This document shows positions 56,196-64,000 of a stretch of 64,000 bases of DNA, piece by piece. Position 1 is the stretch's first letter, and every line of letters starts with the position of its first letter. A program made the translations under genes and the position numbers. The stretch is from Gambelia wislizenii (taxonomy: Eukaryota; Chordata; Lepidosauria; Squamata; Crotaphytidae), in NCBI GenBank assembly GCA_030847615.1, contig JAUMIR010000002.1:199933809-199997808 (forward strand), written 5' to 3'. The notes beneath the pieces were generated by a model. That model did no database searches. It was not told where the DNA came from and saw only the letters and a list, made by a program, of their open reading frames with translations.

Positions 56196-56700
56196 TAAAC
56201 CAACCTGGACACAAAATGTTATTTAAAACACAGAAATTCTGGACCAGGCCAGCAACTATCATGTCAGAATGCACAGAGAAGCTATTGAAATCCACAACAC
56301 CTGGACAACTTCAACAGGAAAGAAGAATCCCTAAAAGTAAACAAAATCTGGCTTCCAGTTTTGAGAAACAATAGAATTGAAACTCAACACTTGCAAATGA
56401 ATTCCACCCAGGGACAGGAGGATTTCCAGCAGATAATGGGCCATCAACCAACCATTAGCAAAACAGACACTAATCCTCCTTTCATATCTACACCCAGAAA
56501 CTAACCATTCAAATACACAAATTTACATATACTCCTCAACAGGGGTTCATAGTATATAAACTCCACACACACTCCTACCCAACCATTCTCTGAAGATGCC
56601 AACCACAGATGCAGGTAAAACATCAGAAGTTAACTCTTCCAGAACACAGACTCATAGCCCGGGGGGAAAAAAACCAAGAAAAATCTTTCAAAATGGACTT
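56196..56700 (+). mobile_element. Penelope-like element fragment, copy D (plus strand)
   Basis: AACCAACCTGGACACAAAAT, then AAATTCTGGACCAGGCCAGC (the region after GIY-YIG), AGCAGATAATGGGCCATCAA and the terminal ATTCTCTGAAGATGCCAACC. It lacks the GIY-YIG core. With copy C it forms a hairpin: arms 55930-56193 and about 56415-56690, with a loop of about 220 bp. Confidence 0.82.
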
Positions 56701-58164
56701 GGGCCAGACCCCTAATAAAGGACACCTTCAAACAGAGGGGTTTCTTCCTTTTTATCACACAGAAACTATTTGGTACAGTTTAAAGAGATGGGCAATCCAG
56801 TCCTGGATCTCCACTGTCTCTGTTCATCTCTCACACAAGTTAGTAATTGTGCCAAAAATGTGTTAAATTTCTGTATGCTGCTGGGTCTAAAGTAATATTT
56901 TATTTATTTCTCTGCTGTCTCCTCACTCCAGGTTTTATATTCTTACTGATTCTAACAAAATTATATTCATCTTTCTTACTTTGTTTTCAATGTAGGTCAG
57001 ACCTCCCCAACCCAATGGCCATGTTGGCTGGGGAGGATGGGAACAGTAGTCCAATACATTTGGAGGGTGCAAAGAGCTTGTGTGTTCAACTGAAAACAAG
57101 AACTGAAAGAATAAACAAATTTTCTTTGAGGATGACTTGGTGGATGGGTTTTGCTTGTAGTCAAGGTAGAGTTTTTCAGCATATTTTCAGATCAGGAAGA
57201 ATTTTTTTCCCCTGAGGCCAGTTAGGAATTGCCTGCTTTCACAATTTGTCATTGCCTTGTTGGATGAATCATCTCAAGCTGTATGCCATGTAAACTTCTT
57301 TCTGGAGGATGTTTGCGCCCTTTGTTCATGGTCCATTCCATGGCAAACAATCTGCATGGCATAAACTGATCTCTGATGGGCTGGAGGGTGAATAAGTTTA
57401 TCTCACAGTGATATGTGTTCCGTTTTAAGATTCCATGTAAATGTCAATAATTGTTAATACTTTATCTTTAGCTTAGGACAATGAGCTTTGCTGATTTCCA
57501 GCTTTGGGAGTTTTGGTGAGTCAGGGTTTGTGGCTCGTGGCTGCCAGTGGATCATGGTCATTTCATGCTTTCCCATCTTTTATATAGGTTTTTCCCATTC
57601 TATAGTGTTGACAATAATGCTCAGCAAAGTGGAAGACAGCAGAAAAAGATGAAGACTACTTTACGGGTAGATAAACTCAATCAAGCAATCCATAGCCCTG
57701 AGTTTGCAATATTTGAGCAGGGCTGTTAATAACAGAGTGTCTTGGAGGTCACTCATTCATAGGATTGCAATAAGTCAAAACCAACTCAACAACAATTAAC
57801 AACTAATAGTTGAAACACCTCTCTTAAGGCTTACTTACTGGCAGTAAGGGCATTAAATTAAAACACAATGATCGTTAATATTTCTGAAATTAGAATTCAG
57901 TGTTCAGGTTCCCAGCCCCTGCTGTAGAGCTACAGCTCTTTCTAGGGCCTAATTCTGAGTTGGACAAGGAGAGCAGAGTCCCTGTTAGCTGCACAGATTA
58001 CGTGATCCAGTGGGGGTGTCAAATTATAGGACCTGTCTATGCAAGGCGGGAATGTGGATTGATGCGCACTAATGCCAATTTGAAGCAGGTTTGATTTATC
58101 TTAACTTTTTTTTGGCAAAATTGCAGGCATGAAAAGCTATCCTCTTTTATTGTCCCAACGGGCA
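56701..58164. other. CACNA1G: Intron, repeats only
   Basis: A MITE fragment (57000-57072, CCCAATGGCCATGTTGGCTG) and a SINE fragment (57725-57806). No gene. Confidence 0.45.
57725..57806 (+). repeat. SINE fragment
   Basis: GTCTTGGAGGTCACTCATTC, ATAGGATTGCAATAAGTC, AAAACCAACTCAACAACAAT. Same element type as 23458-23535. Confidence 0.5.
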
Positions 58165-58560
58165 TGCCTGCAAATCAAGATGGCAGACGCGAGTGAATTA
58201 CTCATGTTTTTATTTTAACCAGTTGCCACTGCTACCAAACAGTATTAAAAAAAAAAAGAAGCATATCTAAGGTACAAAAGTGCAATATTCCACCTGAATA
58301 ATTTTTTAAAAAGAAAAGAAAAAGGCTGTTTCATTGCTTCAGCACATGATTGCTAAGGCAAAAATCCAACATGGCAGTTCTGATGTTTGCCTTGTTAGCA
58401 AGCTCAGCCCCCTGCCTATGTCCAACCAGTCAGCTTTCTACTTCTACTCTTATTGGAAATGTGAATGAATCAGATTTTCCCAATGAGCAGGAATGCAATT
58501 TGGGGAAAGCCATGAAGGCTTTCCTTCAGAGTTTTTGGTGGATTTGGCCCCCTCCTTCCA
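58165..58560 (+). repeat. Unclassified dispersed repeat (family B), copy 3
   Basis: GAGTGAATTACTCATG, GCTAAGGCAAAAATCCAACA, then TTGTTAGCAAGCTCAGCCCC, CAACCAGTCAGC and CAATGAGCAGGAATGCAATT, in the order of copy 1. It is followed directly by the CR1 copy. Confidence 0.6.
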
Positions 58561-59225
58561 AATAGAATCATAGAATAATAGAGTTGGAAGAGGCCACAAG
58601 GGCTATCTAGTCCAACCACCTTCCATGCAGGAATACACAATCAAAGCATTCCTGACAAATGGTCATCCAGCCTCTGCTTAAAAACATCCAAAGAAGGAGA
58701 CTCCACCACACACCAAGGCAGTGCATTCCACTGCCAAACAGCTCTTACTGTCAGAAAGTTCTTCCTCATGTTTAGGTGGAATCTCTTTTGCTGTAGCTTG
58801 AGTCCACTGTTCTGTGTTCTTGTCTCTGGAGCAGCAGAAAACAAGCTTGCTCCATCCTCAGTCTGACATCCCTTCAAATATTTAAACTTGGCTATCATGT
58901 CCCCTCTTAACCTTCTCTTCCCCAGGCTAAAAACACCCAGTTCCCTAAGCCAATCCTTATAGGGATGGCTTCCAAACCTCCCACCATTTTGGTCGCCCTC
59001 CTCTGGACAAATTCCAGCTTGTCCATATCCTTCTGGAATTGTGATGCCCAGAACTTAACACAGTATTCCAGGTGAGGTCTGACCAAAGCAGAACAGAATG
59101 GCACTATTACTTCCCTCAAACTAGGCACTATACTCCTATTGATGCCGCCTAGAATCGCATTGGCTTTTTTAGCTGCCGCATCACTCTGCTGACTCATGTT
59201 CAGCTTGTGGTCCACTAAGACTCCT
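58561..59225 (-). mobile_element. CR1 LINE 3' copy (minus strand)
   Basis: On the minus strand, frames 58907-59215 and 58641-58898 read [54 protein letters not shown], then [20 protein letters not shown] and VVESPSLDVFKQRLDDHLSG. It ends in the CR1 tail (CTATTATTCTATGATTCTAT inverted) near 58561. A frameshift near 58900-58930 breaks the frame. Only the ORF2 C-terminus is present. Confidence 0.93.
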
Positions 59226-60033
59226 GTGGTTTGATGTGGATGTCATTTAAACAAATCGTATTCTCCTCGAATTATATGAGGAGCTTCCCCCCGTAAAGAC
59301 AATCCCATTATATACATCATTATCGGTGTGACATTACAGAGCAGAAGGAATGAAACCCAACTATTCTTTCCACCTGGGTTACCTGCTCCACTGCCACAGA
59401 TAGGCAGATTGCCTGTTTTGAACTTGCTGGAACCTTACTGGATATATGTATATGATGGAGGTGAAGGAAAGAATTTGTTTTTGTAACAGTTTTGTTACTG
59501 CAACTAACACCAGTATGGTGTGTTTGTTAAAGGGAAACATCATGGGTGAGGGCAGAGTGGGAGACTAAAGTTTTCTTCCACATGGCCCTGATCCAGCCAG
59601 GACTTCATGAAGCTGCTGTTTAATGTTAAAATGTTAGAAAATGTCACTAAGAAGGTTGTGCTTCATTAAAGTGGTTAAAAGAAACACAGGTGATTAGACA
59701 GAAATCTCACACAATCCTTGGTCTCGGAGCTTGGAAAAGTTATGTTTTGAGACAACAATTCCCAGAATCCCCTAGCTACCCTGGCCATTCCTTCTTTTTT
59801 CTTTTTCTTAAGAATGTGTGTAGTCAATTTTCAGCATTGGATCTGTGCATCTTTTCCCAGCCAATTTCATCTTCTAATTTCTTTTAAGGTTATACTTCAA
59901 GCCTACACACTTCTCTCAAAATTTCCCCCTCTTCTGCCTTTTAAAAAACATTTAAATGTTTTTAATTTTGCAAAGTAAAATTACATTGTAAGGCTCTCAG
60001 TTACTTATCAGGATGTTATTACAACAATAATGA
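59226..60033. other. CACNA1G: Intron, no gene seen
   Basis: Unassigned sequence with a short MITE-like piece near 59750 (ACAATTCCCAGAATCCCC). Confidence 0.4.
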
Positions 60034-60240
60034 ATTGTTGTTTTTGTGCACCTTCTAGTCATTTCTGACTTACGGCGACCCTAAGGTGAGCCTATCATGG
60101 GGTTTTCTTGGCATGATTTAGTCAGAGGGGGTTTGCCTTTGCCTTCCTCTGAGGCTGAGAGAGTATGACTTGCCCAAGGTCATCCAGTGGGTTTCCAGAA
60201 TCATAGTCCAACATTCAAACCACTACACCATGCTGGGTCT
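60034..60240 (+). mobile_element. CORE-SINE (MIR-like core)
   Basis: GACTTACGGCGACCCTAAGG, GGGGTTTTCTTGGCATGATT, then the MIR-type core GACTTGCCCAAGGTCATCCA and AACCACTACACCATGCTGGG. This order is that of a widespread squamate SINE as I know it. Confidence 0.7.
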
Positions 60241-61550
60241 CTGCCAGGTAAATAAAGAGAGTGAAAAAAGAACAATCCTTATTCATACATTTCAACAAAA
60301 GCAGACCAAATATCTGAATACAAGTCCATTTGTAAATTATGTTGATATATCACTCTTTCAAATTTTGCAAGTCTTGTTAAATCTTCTGCCCACTGTATCA
60401 CAGGTGGGGATGTATTTATTATCTTTCCAATGCTTGGGTATCAATCTTTTAGCAGTGGAGAAGTTATCAAAGACTCATTTCTGCTGACAATTCAGAATTC
60501 TGAGCCAGAAAGCTCTAGCGCTTCACTAAACTTCAATCTTCAAGATTCCATAGTGTGAGGCTATGGCACCATAGAATCAGACCACTATAACTGTTTAGTG
60601 TGAAAGGGCCCCGGCCCATTGTTTGGTATCTAACTACCAGTATTTTCATAAGATTATTTTTATCTTGAGCATCTTCCCGCTGAGTGTACACACCACATAA
60701 ATGCGTTCTCTGCAACTGAGGAAATTACACCTCTTTTGACCTGGTTTGAAATGGAGTTGGGGAGAGACAAAAAGAGGTTTATTCATATGTCCAAGGACTA
60801 CAAAACACTTTGCTTCAGCTTAATTTGCACCTGTCAGGTGTTTTTCTCCTCCAGTCCTTAATTGTAGTGGCCAGAGGGAAATGTACAGGAGCAAAATTAG
60901 AAGAGCATTTATTTCTATGACTGCAGTAAGGGATAAAACCTTGGCTATTGAACAAATGGTGTAGAGCACGCAGCTACTACAATTGCTCCATCCAAAGTGT
61001 TGAGTGTGCTTAAGGCTACAGTGACCTAATGAACAGTGCAGCTGCAGGGGCAAATTGTGTAATGTGAGGTTGTAGTTTATTTCAAAATCTCTTTGCAACA
61101 AAATGGCTTTCCTGCCAGAAGCTGACCTGTTCTGAACATCAGCAACTCTGAGAGAAAGCTCTTTCAGTGCCTTCAAAGATAAACTATCTTAGAACATTAG
61201 CATCATTTGCAGATTCTAGGAATCTTTAAAAGTGTTGTTATTTCAAATGGTTTTAGAGTGCTATCTCAAAGATGAAGCTCTTCTGAGGTTAGTGAGGTTT
61301 AATCATTAGCAGCAAGTGCTGGCACTTCAGGCAATGACAGGAAGAACTGTCTGGTGACTTCTACTGACTAAAGTTTTTTGTTTTGTTTTATATATTTGCA
61401 AGGGCTGGGGAACCTGAAAAGAAAGTAACGGTGTCCATGATGACATGGTGGGGTAAAAGTGAGACAGCCTTGATCAGGTGCCTCTAATGGCATTGGTTTA
61501 TCTATTAATTTATATATTTATGTTCTGTTGTTTCACAAATGAATCTAGCA
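60241..61550. other. CACNA1G: Intron, no gene seen
   Basis: Unassigned sequence. Confidence 0.4.
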
Positions 61551-61636
61551 ATATATATATATAGAGGGGGGGGGCTATATATATATATATATATATATAC
61601 ATACATATACCCAATTCTATCTATCTGTCTATCTAT
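61551..61636. repeat. (AT)n around a G-run, then (TCTA)n
   Basis: An ATAT run (61551-61563), nine G (61565-61573), a longer TATA run (61575-61600) and TCTA tetramers to 61636. The AT arms can fold back around the G-run. Confidence 0.9.
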
Positions 61637-64000
61637 GGGCCAATACAAAATCAAGCCCCTACCAGTGTACAGTCTAGTGTTATGGTACGTAAGGAAGGAT
61701 GCCTGAGAAAAACAAGAGTAATTCTCTATATGTAGATGCAAAGATAGGCCTGAAATCTTGCTGATAGCTCCAACTAGAATAGATCCTTTGAATCAGTAAG
61801 ATTTATATAAGTGTTGATTTACTATTCAATAGTTTATTTGCTGAATCTACTACAGTTTGACACAATATGATAGGTTGATAGAAAGATAGATTCTGTTAAG
61901 ATTTAGACTTAACAGCAGTTATTGCCCTCTGTGAGGGTAGAGGACCTCTTAAGATGGTCTGACCCAGACCCTTATAGTTCCAGATGTTTTCCAAAAGGTT
62001 TTGGGCATCGTGCCATCTGATAGGCTGGCTTTCCTCTCAAACTCCTGGTTAACTATGGAAAGCAGAAATGACTCAGGTTCTTGACATCATTGCTGCTGAA
62101 TGTTCTCTTTTACTAAGTTGTGCTCAGAGAAGCCCCATGATATATCCCAGAACTGAGAGCAATGAAGCAGGCTGGGGAATGGCTTGAGTATAGGTGAAGA
62201 AAATCTCAACAAATGCAAATGATCACACTGTTATGTGTCTGTGTATTCGGTGAAGAGGTTGGCAAAGAGACTTTTCTTCTCGCCTCCACTACATCCTTTT
62301 CATGCTGCCCAGTAGAGCTTTTCTGAGGAGGGAAAGATAGAATAGCTCCACAATGCCTTTGGATAGGTAGTACTAGAAAGCTTATGTCCAGAAGCACCTT
62401 TACCTCCCATTGAGTAAGTGAAATTTCCTGTTCAGATGTTTAGTTTAGTTTATTTATATCCTGTATTTCTACTTGTATAGGATCCTTGTATGTGTTAGTG
62501 AAGCATATGTACTCCATACATGAGGAGGAAAGTTCATTAGCCCCTCCATTGCTTTTCTTACACAAGCCACTTGCCTGAAGGAGAGAGCCTGTTGTATCCA
62601 TGAAGGCTCTCTGCACATGCCAGAATCCTGATTTTTCTGCATTCTGGCTCATGGAGAGTCTCCACAGATACAACAGGGTCTTCTCTTTGGAAAGGACACT
62701 TTTGTAGGAGAAAAATGACTGCATGAGGTGGGGCTAGCATGCTGCTTTCATCACATATGGTGCACACCTGCTTCTTTAATGCCTAAATAGGGCTCAGGTT
62801 CCACTGGAGTCCCAGGAAACAAATGACTGGAGCAAGAATGTGAAAGTGGAAGGACTTCTGTAGGTCTGGTGGTTTTGGCTTTCCTACCAAATGGTACCAG
62901 ATGGGTTCCATGTCTAATGTATATGAAGAATTGATGTACCACAGCAGTCTGTGCATAGGGTGGGAGCTTCCATCTCTGCCATGTTTTAGTCTGAACCTTA
63001 AAAAAGATAACTAAGGGGCTGAACCCTATCCCTTAAAATAAGTTCAGTACCTCAGACAGCTCATTTAAAGTTGAGGCTAAATCCCAATTCGCCATCCCAC
63101 TGACATGGGAACCACCAGCTGCCGTTGCATCCCAGTTGTGCAACTTTCAGTGAGACTACTGTATCTCAAGTCTATGTGGTTACAGATCACAGTTTCACTC
63201 TCCCACTGAGGAAAAGCTGCTTTTTGCATTCAGAGGGGCTGCTTATAGATCCATTAGACAACTATGATGGGTGTATGTGTGTCCGTGTGTATCAGGGGCT
63301 TCATCCATCCACAGCCAGAGAGCTACCTCTTACATACTTAGTGTCCCCTTTGAACCACCATTTCAGATCTGGAGACAGAATGTGGAGTTTTGTTGGGGTT
63401 CCATTGGCAAGCAAAAGTGTGTGTATGTGCAGCAGGAAAAGTAAAACGTGGGGTGTTGCAATGGCTCCTGAAGACATGCATATATGCACATGCACATCAG
63501 GAAACCCAAAACAAAATTATGGCTGATGTGAGTTCCACTCCTGCATGGGCAAAAATAATCTGATACTGTTAATACATGACCACAGTAGATATGCCCCCTT
63601 GAGGTGCATTAGCTCCAGGCTGGCATACTTGTGTGGCTTTTCATCCTTTTTCTTATTTGCATTAAAAGGGATGTGGGTGATTGAATGTGAACCAAACTGA
63701 AACAAGAATAGCCCATGGTGGATCTGGGACAGATCCTTGGTATAGAGTCATCCTGGATATCTTTGAGCTAACTTGACTTCCCTTGCACCTGTTGAAATCT
63801 CAGCCATTGAATTCAAGGCTGAAAATATAGTGACAAGAGTGGATTCAGAAAAGCAAGTGCCACACCCATTATGTCATTTTGTCAGTAAATTAAAAAAAAA
63901 AACACCTCAGAGATTCTTGGAACAGTGTTAACAATCCGTTAATAGCATTGCTGCAATAGTTTATCTAGTATCTTTCTTCAAAACCTGCACTTAACTAATA
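61637..64000. other. CACNA1G: Intron, no gene seen
   Basis: Unassigned sequence to the end of the window. Frames at 62440-62942 and 63125-63526 carry no recognisable domain. Confidence 0.4.

Noticed and set aside
63125..63526. 133-codon plus-strand frame
   Set aside because: No domain, no splice or repeat context, similar-size frames on the opposite strand.

Overview
The window looks like intronic DNA of a squamate reptile (lizard or snake). One recognisable vertebrate coding exon is present, and it matches the I-II linker and start of repeat II of the T-type calcium channel gene CACNA1G (Cav3.1). Almost everything else I can name is a transposable element. The mix of DIRS-type tyrosine-recombinase retroelements, CR1, L1, an I/Vingi-like LINE, a second 'GHV-R-M' LINE, Penelope-like elements, Tigger- and Harbinger-like DNA elements and several SINEs argues for a squamate rather than a bird or mammal. 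The species call is inference.

Layout. 1-3500: 3' half of a decayed DIRS element (RT, RNase H, tyrosine recombinase, terminal inverted pieces). 4501-4862: the CACNA1G exon, with acceptor and donor, plus strand. 6587-12873: an almost complete second DIRS element of a different family, with inverted terminal repeats and the internal complementary region typical of DIRS. 13-27 kb: mostly unassigned intron with SINE/MITE fragments, a widely spaced pair of about 98% identical 0.3-kb inverted repeats (16981-17285 and 20340-20643) and a minus-strand CR1 (22351-23245).

27.6-39.9 kb is a nested transposon stack. A minus-strand I/Vingi-like LINE (29009-38116, 10-bp target duplication) is interrupted by a second LINE (about 29150-31215, itself split by a Harbinger-like element at 29463-30660), a SINE, an L1 3' fragment with a 12-bp duplication and a Tigger-like element carrying a GC-rich minisatellite. 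A separate Harbinger-like element lies just beside it, and L1 ORF1 and LTR-like sequence follow on the right. 40-64 kb: further intron with CR1 copies (42600-43216, 51155-52666, 58561-59225), Penelope-like copies in alternating orientation (48124-48826, 55144-56700), a second copy of the GHV-R-M LINE (49262-49945), small MITEs/SINEs and microsatellites.

No further CACNA1G exon was recognised, so the intron after 4862 appears to run to the end of the window (at least 59 kb), probably through repeat expansion. All transposon reading frames are broken or catalytically damaged to some degree. I see no RNA gene, CRISPR array or cellular gene other than CACNA1G. Element identities rest on motif recognition by eye, not on database searches.
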